This document shows positions 10,554-23,117 of a stretch of 64,000 bases of DNA, piece by piece. The DNA is from Euwallacea fornicatus. Lineage: Eukaryota > Arthropoda > Insecta > Coleoptera > Curculionidae. Location: contig NW_027096077.1 in NCBI RefSeq assembly GCF_040115645.1, forward strand, positions 155,001-219,000, given 5' to 3'. A program made the translations under genes and the position numbers. The notes below the pieces were generated by a model. It made no database searches and had not been told where the DNA came from. It was given only the letters and a program-made list of their open reading frames with translations. Positions within the stretch are counted from its first letter, which is position 1. Each line of letters opens with the position of its first letter.

Positions 10554-11250
10554 TTAAAATTTTTTTAGAAGTTCTTCTCGGTTGTTGTTGTTGTTTGTTT
10601 TGTTTATGTCGTGTTTATATTTGTTTATGATAAAGTCGTGTGTTGTCATCGGTTTGTGAATTCGGCTATCATCTGTTATTGTTTTAGGAAGTTCTGTCGA
10701 TGTCTTGTTATTGCACTTAATTTTGACATTTGGTATACCTTCAATGGGTGCCGTAGGTCTTTTGGGGCACTTCATACTCCATGCCGCGTGTTCCTCGGAG
10801 TTACATGATACACAGTTCGGTGGAAGTGGGGGTTGACAAGTCGTAGCTGAATGCGGTCCTTGGCGATTTGGTGCATTATTGTGCGGCTTTGCAATTTTCA
10901 GTTTTATGGTCGAAATTGTTGCACTTTCCGCAAGGCGATGGAATTGGCGATGGTGGTTTGCTTTCAGTCACTCTAAAAATACGTCCAAGAAAGTGCAACG
11001 TTCTACTTGTCATTACTTTCTCATAGGTTGGAAGATCCCCAGTAATGAGTCTCATCATCAGTGTCGGTTTGCCGCGCTGCCGCGAAATGATTCTTTTACA
11101 GTATCTGACTGTAAGGTTGAGTTTTTGCAAGTTCTGCGCAAACATGTCGTCGGTGATCTCCAAATCAACTCCCGTGACCACCGCCGAATATGATGGGGGA
11201 TAGGGTCCTCCGTTGGTTGGTAGTTGTGTTTTCGGGGTTGTTAGGTTGTT
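10554..11250 (-). pseudogene. Non-LTR ORF1 (gag-like, zinc knuckles), frameshifted
   Basis: One frame gives a conserved gag-like stretch (residues before 10876) ending in CGKCNNFDHKTENC, a CX2CX4HX4C knuckle. A second frame continues with CVSCNSEEHAAWSMKC (CX2CX4HX6C) around 10770-10815 and a Lys/Asn-rich tail to 10554. A frameshift between the knuckles near 10860 breaks it. Similarity of the first frame continues upstream to about 11250 without a clear start. With the endonuclease ORF it forms a minus-strand element of which only about 1.6 kb is left. Confidence 0.75.
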
Positions 11251-11259
11251 TTGATGTTT

Positions 11260-14245
11260 GTATTGATTGATGCATTGATTGAACGAGTTGGGCCTATGAC
11301 CCTTTGTATACGAAGTTCGCCATTAGTCCGAGCACGGTTTCTGGTATTTTTGTATCAAATATCAAAATATCGATTTGAAATCTTTAGTATTGTATTTCTT
11401 TATATTGGAAAGCTGTGTGATTTAATATTATTTTCGTTAATATGAGATGTTCGGTTTTCGCTGAACGGCATAAATTCATATTTTTTTAAAATGGTCGTAG
11501 TGTTTGAAGTCGGTCTAATGTAATATTTAATTCTCTGTCGATTTGCAATAACATATATATTTTTTTAATTATGGTTTTGGAAGTTATCTTATAATGAACT
11601 TCAAAACTCAAAAAATAATTCGTTTTGTAAAAAAAATCATTTTAGATGAAAGTTGACGAAGTAGAATAGGTGGTGACTATTAATGTATAATGACTCGATA
11701 AATCGAGTTACTTGTGCTTTTGTTAAATAGAAGCAAAGCCTACTAGAAAAAATCTGTTGGTTTACAAAATAATGCCTGCTGTGATATGATTGATATTTTG
11801 TAAATACCTCCTTGACTGTGACTGTGAATATCAAATGAAAAGATATCATTGCAAATCGATGCAAAATTAAAAACGACTTTACGAATGCTTGGGAAAATCG
11901 TGGGTAAATTAAAATAAAAACAATGAGTTGAGGCAACTTGAAAATTTTCCATCTCGCGCAAAAAGAAGTAAAAAGTATGGTGGATTCCAAGAATGTTTTA
12001 AAGTTTTCGATTATCTCCGATTTTCATTTACCAATTTACAAAAATAAATTTCAAAATCTAAAGGAACCCCAGCTTTGTGATCTTCCTTTATGATGCTGCA
12101 TTTTTCGAGAAATTGCTTTGGTGTGGTAAATGCTTTCATCGATATAAAATTTGTTTTATGTATTCGTGTTCTAAATTGAGTAAATCGAAACTTCGTCGAA
12201 TGGCGTGACCGAGAACGGATATAAATGGCGAACCCTCTATACATACGTGTGGCTAACACGAATAATGACTAACATGAACAATGCTTAACCTGGACAATGA
12301 TTAACCCGGATAATAATCAATCTAAACTATGGCTTGCAGAATACTTTGTTCGAAGATTTGACTTGTTGCTTTGATATATAAAAAATATATAAATTGCCAA
12401 AGTGTTCGATTAATAGTTTTAGTTCACATTCGGGGTGCTCCTGTGTATGTTGAATGGTAAAAAATCAAATGGGTTAATCTTGAACCTATTTTGAGATAAA
12501 AACTTCTTGTAAAAGCTCGACTTAAGTTACTTCCACTTTGACTTACGAGATGTTGAAGTTTAATTTTTAATTTCGCTTTTCCCGATTCTCCTTAAACTTT
12601 TTACCATTCTTAAAAAAAAGAACATCCTTTATGTGACTTATGTTAATATGCTTATAAATGTTTATACGGAGTGCTTCCAAAATGACTGACTGTCAAATCT
12701 TTTAATCGAGCGTGTTGTACGAGCCAGTTTTACAATATATATATTTTTATCTAATGTACGAGGTATTTAGGTAGGTGGTAGTGTGAGATACTACGTTGGG
12801 TGGAATACCAGAGGAGGTCGTTATAAATTGATATGGTGTCGGACGAAAAGGTTGCGACTTTTATTATTCATAAAATTATACTGCTGCTGCTTTGGAACGA
12901 AATTTGACAAGCCTTTTTATCTCGAAAAATGTACAATATAATCTAATGTGATTTTCCTAATTTGTAGTATGGCAATGAGTCAAGTTCAAAAGTCGATGAT
13001 TTTATCTGAACGCTTGAATGTGTTTATTCAAATACCTTATGAACTTCCTTAAATTCATCTCTTTCTGTTAGAAAATGTCAATAGAGAAATATTTAAAAAA
13101 TTGGAACTCTTCATTTTAATACTTTTAAGTACCACCTACCGGCGCATTCGCCAAAACTTAAACGAGTCATTTATTGTGTTTCCGGATATTCGAGGTTTTT
13201 AGATTTTTTTTATAGTTTCTTACCTGCGTGTATATTCGTATATATTCGTGTGTATTCGCTGGAAGTCACTGTTTATATATGTGTGAACGGGACGAGATTC
13301 GAAATGGAGAACCTACGATCGCCAGAATTAATAGAATTGCTGTTCCGTGTCGATTGGCGACGGGTCAACGAGAAATAAAACTCACCACCACCAACACCAA
13401 TGTGTGGACGATTGAAAATGGTGGTTGGTGCTCGTTTCGATCGTTACAAATAATCGATGACTTATTTACGAATATTGTCTTTACGTTGGAAAATAAATGA
13501 TTATTTTGTAGTATCCACCCGTTAACTATTATTTAGTGCGAATTATACAAATTTGAATAAAATCCACGTTTGAATTTGATTCTTCTGTTTGTTGTATTAC
13601 TGACTAGGAAAATCGTGTTTACGAAGTTCTCCGTAAATAACGAAGCCTTTTTAGATTTTATGGCGTAAATTATTTAAACAATGTATTCGTACGTCATAAA
13701 AAAAAACGTTTGCTACAATTTTGTCGTAAAAGGGCTTGTTCCTCTGCACTTCGATAATTTTGAATGATAACGGGACGATCAATTAAAAAACTCAATTATC
13801 GCCAAAACCTGTACCACACACTAGGTATCTGTACGAGTACCATTGGTTTTAAATCGATTCAGAATAAACTCCGTTCGTATCCCGTTCCGTATCCTGCACT
13901 ACTACTTCCTAGCAAACACCCTGGTGCTTGGTGGAGAGATAGAAAATTTTCGAACGGACGTAGATACATTAGTTTCGAATCTATATAAGCCTATTTATCC
14001 TTATGCAAAGTCCCTTGGTTTTTGATATAATAGCCAAAGGAGGAAGATATCGTTTTGAAAATAAAATTAATTAATAGTAGTATTGTTTAAACGAGAACTA
14101 ACGCTGAGTTTTAAAATAATTAATAATTGTTTAAATTCAATCTCGCTTATCTCGTTGTGAAAAACGAATTAAGAGCAAAGAAATTTTCGTTTTGTTGTTA
14201 GTTTTGTGAACTATAATTTTGTCATAATATACGAAGTATAACGTA
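11260..14245. other. AT-rich stretch without recognisable genes
   Basis: No ORF here has motifs, and stop codons are frequent in all frames. A 90-codon frame at 13228-13500 starts from GTG and has no recognisable feature. The left part (11260-11340) may be the remaining 5' part of the non-LTR element. The only structure noticed is the tandem repeat at 12253-12332. Confidence 0.6.
12253..12332 (+). repeat. Degenerate tandem repeat, five units of 15-17 bp
   Basis: Successive units of the form CTAACACGAATAATGA, CTAACATGAACAATG, CTTAACCTGGACAATGA, TTAACCCGGATAATAA and TCAATCTAAACTATGG start at 12253, 12269, 12284, 12301 and 12317. They are about 60-70% alike. Confidence 0.65.
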
Positions 14246-14524
14246 TGTTGGGGAGTGGACTGTATTTTGGGATGGACTTATGGTTATCCAAAAGTCCCGC
14301 GGGGTATTTTCAACTTCATTACTTTTGTTTTTTCCTAGACAAACTTAAACTAATACGGAGCTGCAAGATATGTATATGCTATGGTATTCCCCCTTCCCAG
14401 AGAAGTTTTTTTTCATTATTTCTGCCCTCACCTCCGGCGCTGCCAGCGCCGGAACCGACATAAGTCAGGTTGACAACGAGACGCGGGAGTTTTGAATCTA
14501 ACAGAACCCATGGGATTCTAAACA
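14246..14524 (-). repeat. BEL/Pao 3' LTR
   Basis: This is 279 bp and differs from the right LTR by several substitutions and small indels, so insertion is old. It contains a perfect GC-rich hairpin CCGGCGCTGCCAGCGCCGG at 14434-14452. A purine tract (GACGGGAGAA on the element strand) abuts it. Confidence 0.92.
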
Positions 14525-14665
14525 TTCTCCCGTCCGTTGAAAGGATGGCTTTCAACCAAAGGAAACCACGCAATTCAACTAAAGTCAAACAAATCACTTA
14601 AACTAGACTTAAGATATGTACAAATTTTAGACATTTAAATTAAATACAAAGGCGCGTAAGGCATT

Positions 14666-15240
14666 CTAAGAATATTTGGATAGATTAGAGAGACGCTTCA
14701 CGATTCCTCTTCGGCCTGAGAGGGGAACGGGCATAGGCGCGCCACTGCTCGTCGGATCGTCCCCTTTTTGGTGCGCAGCATGACTACCCGTACGACGCCA
14801 TCTTTGCCTGGGTGCAGTTCGGATATGATACCCAGCTACCACTGCATGGGGGGTGAATGATCCTCTTTGATCAAGACTAAGGCGCCTTCGCGAACATTGT
14901 GTCCTTCCCGCCTCCATTTGACTCGCCCCTGAAGTTCGGTGATGTATTCCTTGGATCAGCGGGTCCAAAAATTTTGCTGGATTTGTTGGATCCGCTGGTG
15001 ACGGGAGAGACGTCTTTCTGGCAGATGGAGGATGCTCGGGTCTGGAACGGCCGTAAGTGACCGCCCGATCAGAAGATGAGAGGGTGTCAGTGGTGGTAAA
15101 TCGAGAGAATCAACGGAAAGAGGAGTGAGGGGACGGGAATTCAGGATGGCAGTTATTTGAGCCAATAGAGTATACAATTCTTCGAAAGTTAATAAAGCAT
15201 TACCCGCTACTCGTTTCAAGTGGTATTTTGCTGATTTCAC
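14666..15240 (-). pseudogene. BEL/Pao integrase, C-terminal part
   Basis: Two open pieces (14956-15240 and 14666-14968) continue the integrase after an in-frame TGA: KSAKYHLKR, ILNSRPLTPL, PSHLLIGRSL, then a DUF5641-like tail with GIISELHPGKDGVVRV-type sequence. The usual catalytic glutamate lies just after the stop. Further stops lie between the pieces. Confidence 0.8.
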
Positions 15241-15249
15241 CCCTGCCTC

Positions 15250-16398
15250 TCAGAGGCCGTCGAAATGGGGGGAGTAAGCTGGAATGAATTTCCAGTTGAA
15301 TTGCGCCTTCGCCAAGGCGCAGGTCAAGTGAGACTCTTTGTTTTCCAGGAACTGCCCGAGTTCCCGAAGCTCCGAGTTTGCACCCACGAAATTGGTACCA
15401 TTATCGGACCTTATCACGCTAGGCATTCCCCATCGGGAGGCAAAACGCCTTAAGGACATTATGAACGACTCGGTAGTTAAATCGGACACCAATTCGAGGT
15501 GGATGGCTCTGCTAGCAAAGCAAATGAATATGGCCACATAGCATTTTGAGGTGCCGCACTCACGGCCCTTCCGGTCTTTTATATTGAAGGGGCCGGCGTA
15601 ATCAACGCCGGTGATGGAAAAGGCAGCATTTGGAGTGATTCGATCGTAGGGCAAGTGTCCCATTAGAGGGGGCACTGACTTGGGATTTGCTTTAAAGCAC
15701 GGCACGCAATTACGTACAACTTTCCTAGCAAGATTTCTACCACCTAACGCCCAGTATTTTTCGCGAATATTTGCGAAAAGCGTTTGCGGACCCACATGAA
15801 GGAGGCGCTTGTGCTCGTCGATGAAAATCAACTGGGTGAGCGGGTGTTTAGCTGGAAGAATCTGGGGATGGCGCTTATCGAAATTAAAATCAGAATTTTC
15901 CAATCTTCCGCCGACTCGGAGCACTCCCCTTGGGTCTATAAAGAGATTAAGGTTACTCAGAGGGCTCTTGGAAGGCATACGCTGTTTTTTGGACAGGACC
16001 TCGATTTCCTTTTGAAAACATTGAGCCTGAGTGACTCGAATCAAGTGATGCATGGCTTCGTATGTTTCCTCGATGCTAGGAAGCAGCGACGCACCCAAGT
16101 TTTTCGCGTATCTTGTGCGATTGATAAACCGCCAGACATAAGCCATGACGCGTCTCAATCTAGGAAGGGATGAAAAACGCTCGAAGGATATAATAGCAGA
16201 GTGCTCTCGCACTGATACTGAGACGGTTTGGGGGGCTTTCATCTCCAATTCGCTTGAATTGGGCCGACCTGGTTCTGAGAATTTGAGATTGGGAGAGGCT
16301 AGCCAGGATGGGCCCGTCCACCACTGAGTCGAGTCCTTTAATGCGCGGGGACTCACACCTCGCGATAGCAAATCGGCAGGATTCTCTTGAGACGCCAC
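15250..16398 (-). pseudogene. BEL/Pao integrase, zinc-binding and catalytic part
   Basis: The frame starts in the RNase H/integrase linker (ENPADLLSRG), then has a zinc-binding region (HKRLLHVGPQ ... NCVPCFK) and the catalytic core with GVDYAGPF (first Asp) and IRSDNGTNF (second Asp). It ends SPHFDGL followed by TGA where BEL elements have Trp-Glu-Ala, i.e. the tryptophan codon TGG has become TGA just before the catalytic Glu. Integrase would join element DNA to the genome; here it is truncated. Confidence 0.85.
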
Positions 16399-16518
16399 AT
16401 GGTGCCATTCCGCTGGGTACGACAGAGACTGTATCTCTGCAACTCGATGGCGGACAAAAGTCTTAAGACTCGAGGGCTCAAGCCTTATCCAAGCAAGGAC
16501 AATAGTGGAATCACACCA

Positions 16519-16926
16519 CTAAAACTTACCGGTGATAGGGAGGTTGATGGACTTGACGACAGCATTCATCAATCTTGCAGAGAGCTGACCTGCGCAGAGC
16601 TCTAATCTTGGAATCGTGAGGGAGCTCACTGGAGCCACCGCACATTTTGCGCAAAGCAAGTGAGAGACAAAGGTCCCTCGAACATTGATAGAACGGATAT
16701 AGATTGCGGCTCTATATGCCCTTTCACTCGCGTCGGAGAATGCGTGAATTTCGAACACGGAGGAGTCGACGCTGCTGACGAATCGAGGGACTGCAATACG
16801 ATTAATTTCAGGTACTTCCTGAATAAAGGTATGCCACGGAACTGATAAATCTGGGGGCAATTTTTCGTCCCAGTCGATCTCTTTTCGCCACAATGCTGAA
16901 GCAGGGTTTTTGCATTGACGGTACAC
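16519..16926 (-). pseudogene. BEL/Pao RNase H region
   Basis: This frame continues polymerase after a frameshift near 16890 and contains HAFSDASERAYRAAIYIR (RNase H Asp motif) and LTIPRLELCAGQLSARL (Glu motif). It ends at a stop at 16519, after which the linker to integrase lies in another frame. It belongs to the same polyprotein as the large frame upstream. Confidence 0.8.
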
Positions 16927-19904
16927 GGACCCAGAATGCCGAGCGGATCAAAGATTTTAGCGATGATTGAAAGCATCGCGCGTTTAGTGTACTCCTTGAC
17001 AGCGGGATGCTCTGCCAAGTTGTAAGTTAAATTATCCTCTTGGCTATTCCACGATAAGCCTAGAGTTTTCACGGTCTTGTTTGCGCCCAGATCAATGGTA
17101 TGGCAAGGTAGCTCGACATCAAAGGTCGAAGATTGTTCGATGATCCGCGGATCATTCGCAATCCATTTTCGAAGCGGAAAACCAACTGAGGATAGGATTT
17201 GAGACACGTCTGCGCAAATTTGGACGGCCTTAGGGATTGAATTGGCTCCATATAAAAAATCATCGACGTAAAAGGAAGTTCGAATAGCTTCAGCAGCTTC
17301 GAAGTGCGATTCTTGAACTTCATCAGCGACCTGAAAAAGGCAGCGAATCGCAAGGAACGAACTCGAGGCTAGCCCATACGTCACTGTATTGAGCTTATAC
17401 CTTTCAACTGGCTGGGTTGGATCCGTTCTCCAAAGGATTCTTTGGAGCGAACACTGCTGAGGTTCAACGAGGATCTGTCGATACATCATGGAAACATCAG
17501 CTCCCACCACATAGGGGTAAATTCTAAACCTCAGCATTGCGGAAAATAGTTCTGGCTGAATCGTTGGCCCAGTCATATGTATATCATTAATAGAAATGCC
17601 AGTAGATGTAACAGCGGATCCATCAAAGACTACGCGGAGTTTGGTAGTCAGGCTGTCCTTTTTCAGGACCCCATGATGAGGCAAATAGTAAACGTGCTTC
17701 GGAGGTTGAACTTCATCGACCACTTTGGTCATGTGACCAAAATTGAGATAGTCTTGCATAAATTTGACGTAGATGTCCTTTAACGCGGGATTGCGTGCGA
17801 ATTTTCTTTCCATGGCGAAAAATCGTCGTTCGGCTTGTTCAAAGGATTCTCCTAGGGAATCTAGAGACCCTTTGAACGGGATTATAACAATGAACCGACC
17901 ATTTTCATCCTTTCGGATGGTTTCCGAAAATATTTTTTCGCACGCACGCTCTTCGCTGGAAAGGGCTAGGAATTGGGGACATTCCTCAATTTCGAAAAAA
18001 ATTTTTAGAACAAGATTCAAGTTGGTGTCCCTTGGGTTGGAAATTGTAGCAAGGTTGCAAAGGGTAGAATTCCCTACTGGATTTATGGATGGAAACCTTC
18101 CGGAGATAACATCACCCAATTTTGTGTTATGCAAGTACGGATATTTTTGGGATTCCTTGCAAAATAGGTCCCAAAACAAATCAACGCCGATAATCATATC
18201 GATTGATTTGGACTTATGAAAGTTGGGATCGGCGAGCCGAATGTTTTTGGGGAGGTCAAAACCTTTCAGATCCTTGGGTTCGGCTGGGATATTACTAGTG
18301 ATCCTTTCGGACACAAAGAATGTCAAGCTTGACTTGAAGCTGGTGTGTTTGGACTGAATGCAAGCTTGGGTTGTTTCGGAGACATTGGACTTGCATTGAT
18401 ATATACCGATGACCCGAATATTAGTGGGGATCACAGGCAATTGTAATTTCTCACACGCGACTTTCGACAGAAAATTCGACTGCGAACCGGAATCCAATAA
18501 GGTTACGTAATCTTGGAAGGCACCTGAAGGGGATTGCACCTGGACGACCGCGGTTGGCAAGATACGAGTGACACTAGAATCAGTTCGGCAAAGATTGACG
18601 CTCACAGGGAGAGCTGTTTGGACAGGCGCTTCAGATATTGGATTATCACGCTCCGCGGAGGCGATCTTAGAGAGATGAAGCAACGTGTTATGGGATTTTT
18701 TGCACCTTTTGCACTTATATGAGGATTTGCATTCATAGGAAGAATGCCCAGGACGGAAACAATTTAAACATCGATGTAGCTCTTTCATTTTATCGATGCG
18801 AGTTTGGACGGGCATATGCAAAAGCGCTGGACACACATACAGTAAGTGATGTTCATTGCACAGGGGACACACCGAACCTTGCGTGGCGGCATGAGAAAAT
18901 GTTGTCCTTTTGGAAGAAGGCTTGCCCGAGGATAAGCCATGGGCATTTACCTGCGCGGGCTTCTCGGCGTCCGCGGCTTTGCGGGCTAGAAGTTTGCATT
19001 GCTTTTGGAGGAAATCGAGCAAGTCGTCATTCTCGGGTGGGTCGTTTGAGTCGACACGCTCTTTTTCCCACTCTGCCTTGGTTAAGGAATCGAGTTTTCG
19101 AAGAACGATTTCGATAAGAAGGCTGTTCCAAGTTTCGACTGGTTGACCGAGAGCTTTTAAAGCACGCAAATGACCGCTTACGTTTCGATAAAGGGAGTTC
19201 AAAGCGGGATGATTACATTTTACAATTTTTGGGGAGTCTAAAATTCCGTCAACATGCTTGTGGATCATGAAAGGCTTGTCCTCGTATTGCCTTTTGAGCA
19301 AATCCCAAGCCTCCTCATAATTTTTCGCGGATATGTCTAACCCTGCAATGGCCGTCGCGGCTTCTCCGATCAAAGACATACTGAGATATCGGAACTTTTC
19401 GATCGCCTCGACAGAGTCATTCAAATGGATAACCTTTTCGAAATGGTCATGGAACATGGCCCATTTGTCATAGGACCCATCGAATTTGGGGAGCTGCAGA
19501 CTCGGAACCTTGACCTTGCCTTTTGCTTCGCGATCAGAGCTATGCTCAGTGCTATGAATCGAAGGAGCGCCTTTGTTTAATGGTTTTTTAACGCATCTGT
19601 CGATGAGACAGTGCGCGGCTGCGGATGCCTGATAGAAACGGGATTCTACGGCGTCCCGTTCTTTGAATACGTTTTCTAAGTCTTCCCCATTAGCCAGCTC
19701 CTCTATAGAACTCTGAGCAATATTAAAATCTGAAAGGGCTTCTTCGATTCTATGAATGCGTTGTTCTAACTCAGCAAGGTCTAGTTCGGTCAACTCGTTC
19801 TTGGCCTTGGCTTCCTCAAGACTCTTAACATAGTTCCCGAAAGTCGTAATACGCGCCTTGGCAGAAGCGCGCTTGCGCATTAATTTTGCCATGCTATCTT
19901 CCAT
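16626..19904 (-). pseudogene. BEL/Pao Gag-protease-RT polyprotein
   Basis: A frame of about 1090 residues from the likely start MEDSMAKL (19904); the frame is open upstream to 20042 but the extra residues look like leader. Gag has a coiled-coil-like N-terminus and the Pao gag block (LQLPKFDGSYDKWAMFHD), then zinc knuckles CPLCNEHHLLYVC and CLNCFRPGHSSYEC. Protease has LLDSGSQSNF. RT has FDGSAVTSTGISIND and the FYVDDFLYG active site, with a Pao connection (FDPLGILGP). The last part after about 16890 is out of frame. ERV2 sits only about 190 bp upstream of the start. Confidence 0.9.
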
Positions 19905-20089
19905 TGCGGTAATGCTCAAATATAAAATGTAAACAAAGGTAACAAAGGTAATCAAGCGAAATTCAAAAAGGGATTTCAAAATTGAATCTTGATTTTTTGT
20001 TGTAAATCGATTTTTCAATATCGATTTTCGGGGTGCCGACAATTCGATATCGACTTTGCGGTATCGACTTGAATTGGAGTATCGACGTG

Positions 20090-20296
20090 ACTTAACTCAC
20101 AGGAACAGCGAGATTCTTAAAAAAAAAATATTTTTTATTTTTAAAACACAAAAAAGTAGGAACAATAATTATAATATAATCTGAATTAATTATGAATACA
20201 ATCTGCATCTTAACAATAGTTGCGTTGCGTTAAATAGTCAGAGTCTTGTCTAGTCAGCTCCTTTGTGTCGACGTCACTCGTAGTCGTCCCATAACT
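20090..20296 (-). repeat. ERV2 3' LTR
   Basis: This is 207 bp. It matches 23417-23623 with only a few differences, around the A-run at 20119-20137 and the aaaaaaGtagg/aaaaaaCtagg site. The polypurine tract GAAGGGAGG abuts at 20297. Confidence 0.93.
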
Positions 20297-20305
20297 CCTC
20301 CCTTC

Positions 20306-21741
20306 TCAAATTGAGCTACCCTGGCTACGGGGTAGGTTTAGGATTGGGTTAATGGATTCTCTCTCAGTGGTCGTTGGTGATATTCGTCTCTGGGCTAACC
20401 TTTTATACAGTGTATATATTATTATTATTATCAACATGACATAAATTAGTATTGTCCATAAGCTAGGAGGGGTTGAAACTGGGTTATATAATAATTCAGG
20501 GTTATTTTCTTGAATTTCACTTTTAAGTCTGTGGAGTTCATCGAGTTTCACTTCTTGAAGCTGGAAGTTCAAGTCCAAGTGCGGGAGTTTTGGTGGTTGA
20601 TCGTCTAGCCTGGGGAACGTTATTGGCTCGTTCGTGGTGGTTGTTGAGCGATCGTTATTGATTACTATATCTTCTCCTTCAGCTCAGCATTCTTCGGGTA
20701 CGGTTAGGAGAAAGCTTCCTGATATCCTGTTGTATTCTTCTTGACCATTACACTTTAACTTGATAGTCTTTTCTGTCGGAATTATCAGGACCCATCTGTC
20801 TGACGATCTATCCGATTAGCTATTGCCCGAGTAATGGTGACATCGATTTGTTGACAATTTGCACTGGCTTGCAATGAATTTAACAATTGTGTTTCGCAGG
20901 GACCATTCTCGCTTGTTTCTTCTAGGATTTCGGGTTTACAGATGAACAGGTTTTGGGATGTTCTTTTGCATGCTTCTTCCGGGTAGGCGTAGTGATCTTG
21001 ATTCAGTATTAGGTATTTTCCGCGAGGTATGACTGCCCTGAATTGACTCTGACGTCTGACAGGTGTTGAGTAGAGATGATAGTAATCGAAATTATCGAGA
21101 TTTGTTAATGGAATGTTTAATAGATAAGTGATTCTACCATTCAAAATAAAACTTTCAACTTCTATAACTTTTTCGTATTCGAGAATATTTTTTAAGGTTA
21201 TGTGTAGAGGAAGGTTTTGAGGTTTTACTTTAATCTCTAGTTTCTTTAATTCTAGGAACAAATTCGCAGTTTCCATTATGCTGGGATGGAAGGTTCCTAG
21301 TTTGGCAAACGTGATAGAGGTTTCAATGTCTTGTAGCATTGAATCGATTATCTCGTAGAGATTGATTATTTGAATTAGTATATCTTTAATGAAATACATA
21401 TTTTCTTTGGAGGCTGTTTCCTGTGTCATGTATCCTATTTGTTTGATACGTTTCTCCATTATTACTATATTTTTCCTCATTTGATAAATGGTTAGATTGA
21501 AATTCTCGATTACGCTGAGAGAGATTGAGTTTTGTTTTTGGATACTAATTTTTAGTTTGTTCTGATTTTTTTGTAGTTCCTTTATCAAGTTTTCGTAGTG
21601 GATTCCGTCATTGGCATCCAAATTACCGGTTATGGCTTTGAAAATTGAACCTGCTACATTGATTAGACCTCTTTTAGATCTTTGGGGATGAGGTATGATC
21701 TGATTAATTTTTCTCTCTACTCTCCTTTGTGTTAAATTCAA
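20306..21741 (-). pseudogene. ERV2 env (broken)
   Basis: The N-terminal 318-residue piece (20785-21741) carries RSKR followed by GLINVAGS and GNLDANDG, then helical heptads and a cysteine-containing middle. The C-terminal piece (20306-20578) has a transmembrane segment (LIYVMLIIIIIY) and a short tail. Between them are a frameshift near 20800 and an in-frame TGA near 20686, where ERV4 has an Arg codon. The domain plan is the same as ERV1 and ERV4 env. Not functional as read. Confidence 0.85.
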
Positions 21742-21977
21742 TATTTTAAGATAATTAGCGCAATTATTATAATAGTCTGTGTTTAATACGAGGGAGTTTG
21801 AGATGGTTTGAGTCTTGTTGTCTAGTTTGTTGGCTTCCTCTATTTTTTCCTAATTTTGGAAGGCGTTTTGGAAAAATTTTCCTGTTGATTTGTTTGGGTA
21901 TGATAGGGGTTATTTTCAGTTTTTGGGTTATTAGTACTATCATGGGCCTCAGGCTCTGTGAAGTGCATATCATCATA

Positions 21978-23117
21978 CTAATAATAATTTGGTTGGTCCC
22001 AGTCTTGCTCTTCAAATTGGGGATATTGGCCATATTCGTATTCTTCCCTATTTTGACAAAGTGTTGATGAATTTTGGGCTTCTGTGTTGTACAACTCTTC
22101 GACAGTATATTTAGGGGGTTGATATCTTGGACTGGCTGTAGAATTATTCGGTAATGGTCTCTGTACGGACTGTGAGATTCCTGACATAGGTGTAGGGGGT
22201 GGCAACTGTCGGAATGAGTTTGGTCTGAATACATTACTTTGACCGTTGGGTCTTCTAAAGCTCCGAGAGTTTGAGAAGGTTCCGGCCCTTTAACCATTAA
22301 AGTTAGGTCTTGCGTTCATTGATGACGGTGAAAATGTGGGTCGAAATGAATTATCTGGGGGTTGAAAATTCGGAGATGATTTAAAGAATGTTGGTCTTGG
22401 ACGATTAATGTGATTTTGTTGAAATGTTGGGCCGGGTCGTGGTTGGTTTTGGAAATATTGTATATTGTTTTCTTGAGTAACAAACTGTATGGCTTGCGCC
22501 AAATTGACTGGTCTCATGCACCTTATGGTAGTACCCAAGGGTTCTCTGAGCCCGGATAGGAAGGTTTTTAGAGCCAACTCATTGTATAGGTTCCTTTTCA
22601 GAGTCCTAGATTGTAGCAAATTTTCATGCGAATAAACATACGAGTACAACAAATTCAGAATGTATAAAATTCTATCATAAAATTCAAAAGGTTTTTGATG
22701 AGGCTGTTGTTTCATTAAAACTAAATCTCTATTTAAGCAAGTCTCATCTCTCTGATCAGCAAAGTTACGTTGCAAAACGTTTTTTAAATCATCCCATTTA
22801 TTAACGTTTTGTATATTTATTACTACTTTAGCATTGCCCGTGAGTTTGCTGATAAGCGAGTTTATTAAATAAGTATTTTGAAAGTTTGCAGGGTTTGTTT
22901 GGTCATAGAAATTGTCAATTAAAGATTGGCATATTGAAATGTATCTATTTAAATCATTAGGGTTCCCATTAAAAGTCGGGACGCAACTTAAATATTCAGG
23001 TTTGAATTGGGACATTGTGAAATCTTCTTTAATTACAGAGGCAGAGTCAGTTAAAGGCGTTGCAATATTCAAACTAAGGTTTGATATTTGTTTAGCAACT
23101 TCTTCGATTTCAGACAT
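21978..23117 (-). pseudogene. ERV2 gag with an internal TAA
   Basis: From ATG 23117 there are 275 codons to TAA at 22290-22292; the same frame stays open for about another 100 codons to 21978. The first part is a gypsy-type gag (PNDLNRYISICQSLIDNFYD, TFLSGLREPLGTTIR). The part after the stop is Pro/Gln-rich and then acidic, ending before env. ERV4 has a stop at the same codon in the same context. No zinc knuckle is present, which is normal for errantivirus gag. Confidence 0.85.

Noticed and set aside
13228..13500. A 90-codon open frame
   Set aside because: It starts at GTG, has no motif, and sits in AT-rich sequence. Its length is expected by chance.
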